DNA from: Marasmius tenuissimus
Lineage: Eukaryota; Basidiomycota; Agaricomycetes; Agaricales; Marasmiaceae
Direction of reading: 5' to 3'
DNA length: 64,000 nt
Assembly: GCA_029532415.1 (NCBI GenBank)
Contig: JAQOTA010000046.1
Coordinates: 1,364,001-1,428,000 of the forward strand
In this document: piece by piece, positions 13,120 through 23,245 of the stretch
Numbering within the stretch: the stretch's first letter is position 1
How the letters are laid out: every line of letters begins with the position of its first letter
Translations under genes and position numbers: made by a program
The notes under the pieces: generated by a model
Told to the model about the DNA's origin: nothing
What the model saw: the letters and a program-made list of their open reading frames with translations, nothing else
Databases searched by the model: none

Positions 13120-15182
13120 ATGACTCTCGACTACACCCCAATCGACGACATTCCCAAGGTCCGTGTACCACCCCAAACTCAGTCTCAGAGTACCTGAACC
13201 TAAACTATCACAAAACAAGGTCCACAAGGAACTGAACGAAACATTTATTGAACGAGTCTCTCTCCCGATAGCATGGCGTCAACATCAACTTCTTCAAGTT
13301 GCACGCATGCTGCAAGAGAACCACCAGGCTTTTGCAGACGCTCTCAATAAGGTGTGCGGCTCATTTCGTTCATGGTATATCGTGGCTGATATCGATAACC
13401 AGGATCTCGGAAGACCTGCCCACGAAGCGTACACCATGGAAATCTCGACTATGATTGACCGTGCAATTTCATCGGCGAAGGCTTTGCCCAAGTGGGCTGC
13501 ACCTGAAAACAAAGTGGACGATGTACCCGACTGGCAGAAAGATTGGAGACCAACCGTGTACCGTACCCCGAAGGGTGTCGTTCTTGTGATTGCGTGCGTT
13601 AGAGACGGTTCTACTCAATGCATAAGCTAACCTTCTCTTGCTAAGGCCTTGGAACTATCCTGTTATCTTAAGTATTCAACCCCTCATGGGAGCAATTGCT
13701 GCAGGATGCCCGGCTGTGCTCAAGCCTTCGGAAGTTGCTTCAAACGTTGCAACTGTGCTCGCGGAGTACATCCCTAAGTATCTGGACAACAGAGCCTACA
13801 AGGTTGTGAACGGTGGAGTCAAGGAGACTACCAAGCTTTTGGAGCTGAAATGTGCGAATCGTCGTTTTGGTACTTCTTTCCCGTCACTGATAGGCTTTTC
13901 TCCCAGGGGATCACAGTACGTCGGGTAAAAATACCCATGACGCCTCTGACCAACCATCATCTTAGTTTTTTACACTGGAAACGGCACTGTGGCGCGAATC
14001 ATCTCCGCAGCGGCGGCCAAGCATCTCACGCCCCTGACTCTCGAACTCGGTGGGAAATCACCTGTCATCATCGACCCAGAAGTGGATTTGGATATCGCAG
14101 CGAAGCGGGTTCTTTACGGGAAATTGTCCAATGCTGGTCAGGTACATTATCATCTTTCGTAATGGCGGGTTACTCAGACTCACGCGTTCTCAGCTCTGCG
14201 TAACTCCTGACTACATTTACATACCCACCGCTAAGGATCCAGACGCCGTGAAGAGATTTGTCGCGTCCTTCAAAAAGGCTGTGAACGAGTGTTGGCCTAA
14301 CGGATCATTGACCTCGTCGGACTTCTCGCATATCATCAACCAGAATCATTTCAAGCGCGTGGATAACATCATCAGCCGAACCAAGGAAAGGTAGTCGTCG
14401 GTGGTGGGAAGAACGAAGAAACATTGAAGATGGAGATCACGATGGTCGTTGACATCGAAAAGGATGATTCGGTGCTCGAGGGGAGAACTTCGGACCGCTC
14501 ATTCCGATCGTGGAGGTCAAGACGATCGAGGATGCTGTTCAACAGATCGGCGAAAGGTCTGTCCGTTTTTTACGGTTCCAACTGATCCCGTCGCTCATTT
14601 TGAATGATAGAGATCACCCACTTGTTCTGTACGCTTTCACGGATAACGAGGCGACGAAACAATATAGTAAGTCTGTCTGAACTCCGTGTTTCCAATGCCG
14701 TTCTCACACAAGTGAAATACAGTTCGCGACAACACAATGAGCGGTGCAATCGTATATAACGACACAGTGATTCAACTAGCTGGTTCGTTTCATCCCGCCC
14801 GAGGTATCTTTCCAACGACTCAACTTCTTACTAGTGAATGAACTCCCGTTCGGTGGTGTGGGAGAATCTGGATGTAGGTAACGACTTGAACTGGTGCGAA
14901 CTCTACTAACGACGGTTATAAATGTAGATGGCCGACAAGTTCTCCGCTACACTTATGAAGCATTCAGTTATCTGAGAACATCTGTCGATATACCATATGC
15001 GTGAGTGATGCAGAAGTCCTCGTGTGTGTTTAAACGCTCATTTATTTCTTGTTCTCAGCGCTGAACCCATGCTTGCTGGTCGATACCCACCTTACACGAA
15101 GGAGAAGTGGGATCTCATGGTTGCACCTCTGTTGAACCAACCAATCCCAGGCTCGACCGCAGAAAGCGGATTACAAGGTTAA
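13120..15182 (+). CDS. Class-3-like (fatty) aldehyde dehydrogenase, two frameshifts in exon 7
   Basis: NAD(P)-dependent oxidation of aldehydes to acids; the class 3 fungal branch handles fatty aldehydes. I rebuilt twelve exons: 13120-13158, 13220-13351, 13403-13593, 13646-13851, 13907-13915 (a 9 nt micro-exon), 13966-14141, 14194-14556, 14611-14666, 14723-14782, 14835-14873, 14928-15000, 15059-15182. Landmarks are [20 protein letters not shown] with the general-base Glu, [11 protein letters not shown] with the catalytic Cys, and [15 protein letters not shown] near the end. Exon 7 lacks exactly two bases needed to keep phase. Homology by eye puts one missing G near 14385 and one in the G run 14480-14483. 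As written, translation stops near 14396, so the locus is a recent pseudogene or carries sequence errors. Every other splice keeps phase. Confidence 0.85.
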
Positions 15183-16055
15183 GATGCGATTGTTATGATT
15201 CCCGGAGAGCATATGAGTGTTGTAGGTTACTAATGATTTCGTCTCTGTACTACTAAAAATGCCTGGAATTGACGACTTGTTTCCTGGACTCCCGTGACAA
15301 CCGAAGCACTGCTTCCGAGCATATGGGATGCTGACATTCTCTTCCCGCTACTAGTTCAACCAGCTGTCTACAAAGCGAGACAAAGAAACGTTTGGGTGAG
15401 CTCCTTATGTTCATCACGCTGAGGAGTCTGGAGCTGACCGTTGTCAATGTGCGTCAAGTTAAGCCCGAACTCTCACATACCTGAATTATAAGATGCGGAA
15501 AAGGATATCCGTCCTCCCGAAGTTATATAAGCTCCCGTTCCATCACGGTCTACAAACTCTTACCGCTCCTCTCGAGCAAGTATAGTTTGTTCATGCTGCA
15601 TACGCCGGCGCGAGCATCGCAGGCACACAGTGAACTTGGGCTCGATCATTCGAGAATAGGGCAAGTTGTGGTCTAGATCCGTTCACATGCTCATCGTACT
15701 CTCCCTCTCTTTCGCTATATTGCCTCATTGTGGCACGATGATCACAGTTGATGCATCGAGACATGTTAGACATCGTGGGTGCGTTGTACAGGGGAGGTAC
15801 CACGACACTTCAAAGTTAATTACGCAGTCCTCTGAATTCGCAATCCTAACGCAGCCATCACGCGTTGGTTGTAGTAGCTCCTCTCAGTACCGCGACAGGC
15901 CACCACAATACCAAGTGCGAGCGAGAACCGGACGGGACTACCTTCAACAGTTTTTCCAGGTCCAGACTCCGAAACGTAAGGAAAGCCTACTCATTCTCAC
16001 AAGGATTGACTTACCTACCCGCAGGAACCTCAGAGCGGGTAGGGAATGGTATTGA

Positions 16056-16071
16056 TTGACCCGCGGGTCAA
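16056..16071. promoter_or_regulatory. Perfect 16 bp palindrome TTGACCCGCGGGTCAA
   Basis: The sequence equals its own reverse complement over 16 bases and contains CCGCGG. It lies about 300 bp upstream of the D-amino-acid oxidase ATG. Palindromes with CGG/CCG half-sites are typical binding sites of fungal Zn2Cys6 activators. The assignment is inference from form and position. Confidence 0.35.
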
Positions 16072-16287
16072 ATGCCAATTTCAAGAGACTACCTACTCAA
16101 ACTAATAGACTACAAGACAAGTTTGGCAGGCAATCAGCGGGTAATCTTTGTGAAGCCACAAGGGCATCGTCCTGTACTACACCTTTCCCCTCGGATGTCG
16201 CCCTATGACAATGTTTTCCATCCTCTAATGGTATCTTCATCTTTTTATGATCCCAGCCTCTTATGGAACGATACCTGCGTCGAAACT

Positions 16288-16294
16288 TATATAA
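16288..16294 (+). promoter_or_regulatory. TATA-like box (TATATAA)
   Basis: TATATAA stands 81 bp before the preferred ATG of the D-amino-acid oxidase gene. It is the only TATA match near that start. Confidence 0.4.
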
Positions 16295-16374
16295 CTCCAG
16301 CACCCCAGACGTTTCGGATCTAGGCTAGGAATACTAGCCCTCGACTTTACTTGCTACTGCCCTACCATACCACT

Positions 16375-17727
16375 ATGGACGCCCCCAAAAGAGACTGCTT
16401 GACACTTTACAAGACTCTCACGCCTTTCCCTCGCCCGTTGGTGCAGCCCGGCATTTATTCGAAACACGTTCTGGTCGTTGGTGGCGGGGTCATCGGTCTT
16501 ACTTCTGCGTGGGCCCTTCTCGATCGCGGCTACCGCGTCACCATCGTCTCAAAAGAACGGGCATCCTTTACAGACAAGCAGCGATTGACATCTCAGATCG
16601 CCGGTGCTCTCTGGGAGTATCCTCCTGCAGTCTGTGGCCAACACACCGACAGGATCTCGTTACAGCACAGCAAAAAATGGTGCATGGATGCGTACCACAT
16701 CTGGGACGCAATAGCATCTGACCCTGCCCTCTCCAAAGCTGCTGGTGTTCGCATGATGCCCAGCGACTTCTACTTCCCTTATCCCATCGACTCCGATCCT
16801 TCTCAGCTCAGCAAGATGAACGAGATAAAAAACAGTGGTGTTCGCGGCTTCCGACAGGGACCCCATCTCATTTCCGAACGACGGGTCGACCCGGCTCACG
16901 GTGGTGTCGATGCATACGAGATACTTGCTCCTGTCATCGACACTGATGCTGCTATGGCCTGGCTGATGAAACTCGTCATGGCCAAGGGTGCCGCAATGCA
17001 TACGGAGACTATCCGAGGGGACCTTCTTACGTCCGAGTACTACCTTCGAGAACGGTTCGACGTTGATGCCATTGTCAACTGCACTGGGCTTTCGGGAGCA
17101 GAAGTGGCAGGCGACAGTACTTGTTACCCTATCCGGGGAGGCCTGATTAGAGTCATCAACGATGGCAAGGCCTTTCCTAAGGTCGAAGCTGCGTTAACCA
17201 TACCTGCCGATGTTGCTCGGCACAACGAGATCGTTTTCATCGTTCCTCGAAATGATAATATTCTATTACTGGGCGGTATGTGTTTCTTTCCGCTGGGCAT
17301 GATTGGATGAATGACCCGGATCTTCATTTCTCCTCTAGGTTTTACGGAGCCCCATCAATGGAACCTGGACCTTACACTTGACTCTCCTGTCATGCAACGG
17401 ATGAAGGCTCGTTGCGAGGAATTCTTACCTGAGCTGAGGAACGCCCGCATCGACCCCGAGTACCCCATAGCCCAGGGTTTACGTCCGTTCCGCGGAAGAA
17501 ACATTCGAGTCGAGCGAGAGCACAGAACTCTTGCTACTGGGCGCCCTCCCAGTCGAATTGTTCACTCGTATGGTCACGGCGGTGCTGGATGGAGTTTATG
17601 CTTTGGTTGTGCGGCAGACGTAGTGAGTCTGGTCGAGGAAGCCGTGATGGAGCTACCCCACAAGTCCGCCACCTCGGAGCACATATATTCCAGAGTTGCT
17701 CCAACGGCATTTCAAGCGAGAATGTAA
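16375..17727 (+). CDS. D-amino-acid oxidase (FAD-dependent)
   Basis: Oxidative deamination of D-amino acids to 2-oxo acids with release of ammonia and hydrogen peroxide. Two exons, 16375-17275 and 17339-17727, join across a 63 bp GTATGT...CTAG intron to give 429 residues. The N-terminal dinucleotide fold is clear: HVLVVGGGVIGLTSAWALLD, followed by the strand ending in VSKE. Further landmarks are AGALWEYPP, the PIRGGLIRV strand, and the C-terminal signature YGHGGAGWSLCFGCA. The family usually has about 340-370 residues; the excess is a longer N-terminus and a C-terminal extension. The last residues are QARM, so the usual peroxisomal SKL-type signal is absent and a cytosolic location is possible. 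An upstream in-frame ATG at 16351 would add 8 residues. Confidence 0.93.
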
Positions 17728-18147
17728 TCGTTAATTGTGGCGACCCAGGTGAGTGATTGACGGCTTCTCTCGAAAGCTCGACATTATTGACCATCGTTCT
17801 AGAGACTCAAAGTCTTGGAGGTTGAAAGCTATTTATCGTATAATTTTATTGCGTAGCACTCTAAACTCGCCCTTCACATACTTTTCAAGAAGGATAGTAC
17901 AATTCATGCTTGGCAGGCGCTCATTTGTATCATATCGCTTGATCAATGCCCCGCACTGTGCAGAAACTTCCAGATTTCTTACGTCTTGTGGAACCGTATG
18001 AGCGAATCTTCCATCACATTCTTTAGAGATGTATCATACCTGACATCAACAACCAACTTACAGAGTTAAGGCTGGTATATAAACCCTCAAGCCTCGATAT
18101 AAGATATTCAGACTCACAACAATCTATCTCGACGCATCCTCTATACC
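17728..18147. other. Intergenic region and promoter of the small hydrophilic gene
   Basis: No gene is visible. The right part carries the TATA-like site of the next gene. Confidence 0.4.
18076..18083 (+). promoter_or_regulatory. TATA box (TATATAAA)
   Basis: TATATAAA lies 65 bp upstream of the ATG at 18148, a normal fungal spacing. A strong TATA box often marks highly or conditionally expressed fungal genes. Confidence 0.5.
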
Positions 18148-18446
18148 ATGACTCAACAAACCTTTGTCGGAAACGAACCTGTTAACCAGCTCCCCAAAGA
18201 CGCCGTTCAACAGGTCGACGTGAACAAGCTCGAGCAAGCGGAGAAACAAAGAATCGCTCAAGGTACCAATGAGCCCGGAGCTGCTACTCGAGCCGCTGTC
18301 GCAAGCAGGGATCCTGCAGGTGAGTAATGGTCGATTCTAACTTCGCGATTCACGAACTCGATAATGAATGTCATGAACTAGAATTCGACGTGAAGAAAGG
18401 AGCTGCACACGGCGATACGAAGCCAACCCAGGATCCTGTTATGTAA
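18148..18446 (+). CDS. Small hydrophilic protein, 78 residues
   Basis: Exon 1 18148-18319 and exon 2 18382-18446 join through a GTGAGT...CTAG intron in phase. The 78-residue product begins MTQQTFVGNEPVNQL and ends TKPTQDPVM. It is rich in Gln, Ala, Lys, Asp and Gly, with no Cys, no signal peptide and no membrane helix. The composition resembles intrinsically disordered, stress-associated small fungal proteins, but I do not recognise a named family. A good TATA box upstream and a clean intron support a real gene. Confidence 0.65.
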
Positions 18447-18628
18447 AAGTGGGTGCATACGCATACTCAATCTCTAAGTTGTGCTGATTTTTCGCAAGCA
18501 ACCTCCACATTCTCAGAGCATTAGAACCATACACGATATGTATTATTAGCAATGACCTGTAATGATAATTTGTTAGACGCTTCGACATGGTCACCGAGCT
18601 CTGTGAGATTAACTTACTCCGCGGGATC

Positions 18629-19752
18629 TCAAGAAATGTCTATGCTTTCTGCAACATCCTTCCACTCATCGACAATGTGCAACATCTTCTGGCACTTGTC
18701 CTTCACCCCATCGACGCCGTCAACACCCAAAGGTAAATACAATGGCCATGGTCGTCCAGCAGATTTCCCTTCACCTCTTACCACGTCTACGATAACCGAT
18801 GCCGCTCTCTGTGGATCTCCACGCTGCTTCCCTTCGACGCCGTCCCTAAAATGTGATTCAACCCGATTACGGACCTCTTGGTACTCTGGAATGACCCCAA
18901 CAGGGATATAGTGTCGAGCTGAGACGATTCCCTCGGTACGCAGTGCCCCCGGCTCTACAATTAGCACGCGTATGGAAAACTGCTCAACCTCGGAGGCCAG
19001 AGTTTCACTATAAGCTGTTACATTCATATTAGAAGACGGAATGGATTTGCGATGTGTGGATTTTCATACCTCGCAAAGCAGCTTTTGAAGCAGCGTACAG
19101 CGCTAGACTTCTTGAGTGGCGCTCAATGGTGGCAACGAGAAATTTAGCGCACCTGTTGACTAACATCAGTCGGTAATGGATCAGCATAGTTTGAAGATCG
19201 AAGTCATCTCACTGGTAGCTCAGGGATCCAGCTGGTTCGGCTTCCAATCATAACTACAAACCCCTCTCTTCTTTCTCTCATCTGCGGAAGGACCAGTTTT
19301 GTCAACTGCACAATCCCGAAGAAATTGCAATCGAACTGTTCTTTGAATTCGTCCACACCGCAGTCTTCGATAAGGGATTTGAATACCCAGCCCGCACTGT
19401 TGACCAGAACGTCGATTCGGCCGTAGAATCGGAGCGCATTCTCTACCGCACGCTCCATTCTCGTCAGGTCCCAAGTCATATCTAACTCGAGAAACTTCAG
19501 CCGATCTGTCGAGGGAAGAAAATGTGGTGATTCAATGGAAGAAAGGGAACGAGCAGTAGCTATCACGTAGTCGCCACGATCGAGCGCAGCAAGAACTAAT
19601 CGTTTTCCGAGGCCGGACGAAGTCCCTAGTCCCAAGAGATCAATAACTTTCTCTGGACCGGGCGATTGTACATCGTACCTGTAATCATCCAAACCAAGGG
19701 TGAAGGCATCGTCGAAGAGAGATATGATGATGTTGTGATGAGACTTGCCCAC
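18629..19752 (-). CDS. Short-chain dehydrogenase/reductase (one splice site unresolved)
   Basis: NAD(P)-dependent oxidoreductase of the classical SDR fold. Supported pieces are 19752-19213, 19102-19070 and 19014-18629. Landmarks are GTSSGLGKRLVLAALDRGD (cofactor loop), VLVNSAGW (the NAAG position), IGSRTSWIPELP (strand with the catalytic Ser region), YAASKAAL (catalytic Tyr and Lys) and VLIVEPGALRT. The 33 nt exon needs one extra base from its predecessor, and I cannot find a canonical donor that supplies it. There may be a tiny exon in 19103-19212 or a genuine lesion. The N-terminus is also odd: the usual hydrophobic strand plus ITG is replaced by LLGLG, and the first 35 residues do not look SDR-like, so the start is uncertain. 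Confidence 0.7.
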
Positions 19753-21195
19753 GCAAACGAGACTTAGAATGTTCCCATGATTTGAGATAGTGTCAATCCG
19801 GTTGAACCATTAACCGAGTCTTCGACGACACCGGACTGCGTCACCTGTGTCAATAAAGCGGCCATATGACCTATCGCTTTCCAAGTCCGTTTCCGTATAA
19901 AATGAAGCCTCCAACAGGTTCCTCAATAAAACCCTCGTCTCGAACCTTATTGAACCATGCCGTTGATCAGAGTAGAAACGAACGTCAAAGTGAATCTCGT
20001 GTTTTCTCATCGATAGCTTCTTATGAAGACGGTCGTTTTCCCAGGTTAACGACGAGAAGGCTTTCATTGTTGGACTATCGAAGGTGAGGTATCTCGAATC
20101 AATTTCGGAGTAACATGAACTTACCAAAGTTCCTCGAAGCTTGCGGCTGAGACTATGAGCACGCCCGAGGCCCTTTTTGGTGTACATTTGCGCCAAGAAG
20201 AGAAGCTGAGCTTTGCTGGTACCTTCGAGCCTGCGTTCATGTGCACCCTCGTGAGCACCCTACATTCCTACCGAGAACTCTCCGGGAAACTCATCGGCCG
20301 GCGGCCGTTCCCAGTTCGCTATCACAGTCGGAAACCCAGGGATGAATAAGAAGGTGGTCGAAAATTTCACGAAGTATCTGGAAGATAACCTGGGAGTGAA
20401 GAGTAACAGAGGGTATATGTGAGTCGATTTGACTGGCCCACATTTGGCCTGTTAATGACGATGCACCAGTTTCTTGGAGAACCCAGGAGCAAATAACGTC
20501 GGGTGAGTACTCACGATTGGGGTTTGGACCAGTTTGCTCATAGACTGCTGAAGCTTCTGCGGCGAAACCGGGGATATCTATTTCGCGAAGTAAACTGCTC
20601 GGTGACTGATGACCAACGATGATTTCGGGATGAAATGATACGAACAGCGTGATTATTGACAATTGTCATGGATAGGGACTGTTTCGTAGGTGTTGAAGCG
20701 TGCGCTCTGAATATTATGTGCCTAGTTCCGGTAGTGAAATGCGGCCGTAGTCGGTAGAGACCGCGATAGCCTGCGTCCAAGTAACGTCGAGGTCTGATAG
20801 ACTGACGGGATTTGGAGAAAAATAATAATTGAAACTCCGCTACTGTCTTACGCGGTCACCTGACGATTATGTAGACGCGCCCTAACGCGCCCTGCACAAG
20901 TATCTGCGTGGACCTAACGATTAGCGAGTCTCGTCCTCAATTCCTTTGGACTTGCTATAGACGCGAGGATCCGTGTCTGATGTGAGTGTGTGACCATTAT
21001 GTTTTTATAACAGCAGGACATGGATGCATTTCGACAGAAGGAAAATAGAACAGCCTGGGGCATTGAACAAGAAATTGAAGCCCAAGACGCAGCTTGGGCG
21101 TTACGTTGCATCGAATAGATAGCTGGGGTCAATAGAAATCACAGGCAGAGAGCCAGGTCCATCTGAGCACCAATTCGGAGCGTCCGAAAATCCTT
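19753..21195. other. Region with possible degenerate minus-strand gene
   Basis: Minus-strand segments between about 20780 and 19810 look partly protein-like (for example PGFAAEASAVYEQTGPNPN near 20550 and FLFIPGFPTVIANWERPP near 20320). They lie in different frames with several intron-like GTGAGT and CAG signals. I could not assemble a complete frame or name a family. From 20.8 to 21.2 kb I see nothing. Confidence 0.25.
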
Positions 21196-22132
21196 TCAAG
21201 GAGGCATCGTGATTGAGTTGACCAGCAGGATAGCATGCTCTATTCTGCTTCGCATTTGCATTAGCCTTGCTTGATCCCAGTAGGCATATCCCATGGCTGA
21301 GCATTCCTTTGTTATCCACGTCCAAACAACCTCGAGGGTCCATCTAGTTTTGGCAAGCTTTGTGCCATTCCTGAAACGCGATAAGCAACACGAACCTGAC
21401 GGGGCATGAATAATACTCACATTAAGAGGAGGCAAATATCGGGTGGATCGAGCTTTGCGTATCGTGCGAGCTTGAACGCAACCGCCCAAGCCGGTGTCAC
21501 ACTGACAATGGTGAGCTTTCTGTTCTTTGAGGTGAAAACGGTGTACAGGTTGACGTTGTTTTGCTGCGTAGACGAGTAATATATAGGATCGATGGGTGCT
21601 CCAGTCTGACTAGGATGTGCTCGAAGCATCAGAACCCTCCATCCTAGTCTTGAAGAAAAGAAACACACCTTCTTGCCATAGGCAACGCCACATCCGCATC
21701 AGCGTTCATCCAATCCGATCCCAGCCCAAACCTCGCAGCAGTTCCCAAGATGCACCTCTGTAATCTCTGTTCAGCATCCGGAATCTTGAATTTGCCGACG
21801 TATTCCTGGATGAATCCCCTTCGGATGTAATCGACGTCTCTTGTCGTCTTGCGCATGTGTGCTGCTTCACCTCGCATGATATGGTATGTTTGCTTGCGTT
21901 GTGCGAGGTCGTAGAGGCCGGGATGCAGGAGCATGCAGGCGCCACCATGAGCAACTAGTCGAACGGTGATGCCCCGAAACTCGACCTCAAGCAGAGATGA
22001 CATGTATTCCAGAACGGCAATGAGTGTTTCGCGGTTCATCTCCGTTGTATTCTTCTGAGGAATTGTGGAATGCTGGTGAGGGAGGTAAGTTTGAGGCCAA
22101 AGAAGCTTGTGGGCGCTTGAGGGAGTAGGCAT
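21196..22132 (-). CDS. Nucleotidyltransferase-like protein of a fungal family
   Basis: Three exons, 22132-21669, 21609-21421 and 21370-21196, keep phase and give 275 residues. The core reads VRLVAHGGACMLLH, then TTRDVDYIRR, then SDWMNADADVALPMA. A Gly-Gly helix start followed by a D-x-D pair is the layout of minimal nucleotidyltransferase folds, and I recall similar uncharacterised proteins in Agaricomycetes. The C-terminal part (AVAFKLARYAKLDPPDIC, then NGTKLAKTRWT) forms a helical region. Enzymatic activity and substrate are not known. A shorter start at the internal ATG of MNRETL (near 22039) is possible. Confidence 0.7.
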
Positions 22133-23245
22133 AGTTCGAGGATTACAGGAAAATGGAGGCGTAGGAGCGTTCGGGGATTATCTGAATAACACCAGTGGCG
22201 GGAAGAGTTGGGCGTTTGCTGGCTTAAGTACGCTTTGCGAGTGGCTCAGTGTCGCTGGGGCGGTGCCACTGTGGCACTCCTCCTAAAATAGGAACTCGAT
22301 CACCAACTTTGACCAACAACAAACGCTTAGACTTGATGCGAGCATTTATGTGGCGAATATGACCCTGATATCCCAGTGTGTCCGACAAGCCAGAAGAAAA
22401 GGCAGAACTCCGTCAAGTCTCCGTTCAAAAATGGACACATCCGGAATTGAACCGAAGACCTTTCGCAAGGCCGTATGCAAATCGAATGTGATAACCCCTA
22501 CACCATGTGCCCAGCTCAACGCAATCATTCTGAGAACGAATCCAAGGCAGAGGTTTTCGTCGCGGTTCCTCATCGTTCAAGGGTCTACTGGAGTTTGGAG
22601 GAGGGAAGAATCATTGCGCAGGAATTTGAACAGCAGACTCCAACGCTAAGCGAATGGCCCGTTAGGGAAAGCAACGAGAAACAGCATTATTGCGCCACGG
22701 AATCAATTATTGACGAAGTAGCCAAGTCAAGAAAGACAGGCGTTAGGGTAGAAATGGTTGAAGCTAAGGATTTTCGCCATTTGAGCCGAGGTCAAGGTCA
22801 AGAAGAGGATTGCCTCATCGAGTGAGTGGATAGTAGGCATGGTAACCGGCAATCGCCGGAGGAATTCAAATTTCGATTGGAATCGGCGCACGACAAGACT
22901 AACACCTTCTCACTCATGAGTTGTTCCTGCCAACTCGCTCGTTCAGCGGATAATGCATTTTCAACGATCAGTCCCCGAAACATTTACTCGCATCAATGCC
23001 ACAAGAACTCTACGTTACAGCATCAGCAAGCTTCGCTTCAAATACGTTGAATTTAGCGAGGTGTGTCTTCAAAAAAGTACATTCGACTGGGAAAGTTCAG
23101 AATACACGATGTCTGCACGAGCTGGAGGTGGCTTACCTACTCTCATGGCTTCTCCACGCGCCCTCAGGATGACATGTGGCCGTGTCACTTGCGGAGCACT
23201 GGAGGGATACCTCTCAGGAGCTAGCCCCTCATTCCACCCTACGCC
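22133..23245. other. Intergenic region between divergent genes
   Basis: The region separates two divergently transcribed genes and should hold both promoters. A plus frame at 22475-22825 (ending QGQEEDCLIE) has a protein-like charged composition but no family match, start context or splice support. I do not call it. Confidence 0.35.

Larger units (their letters stand above)
15183..16374. other. Intergenic region and D-amino-acid oxidase promoter
   Basis: No gene is supported. The right part should contain the promoter of the oxidase gene that starts at 16375, with a TATA-like site and a perfect 16 bp palindrome listed separately. Confidence 0.4.

Noticed and set aside
22475..22825. Charged plus-strand frame between the divergent genes as a coding exon
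   Set aside because: No family match, no convincing start or splice partner, and it lies in a promoter region.
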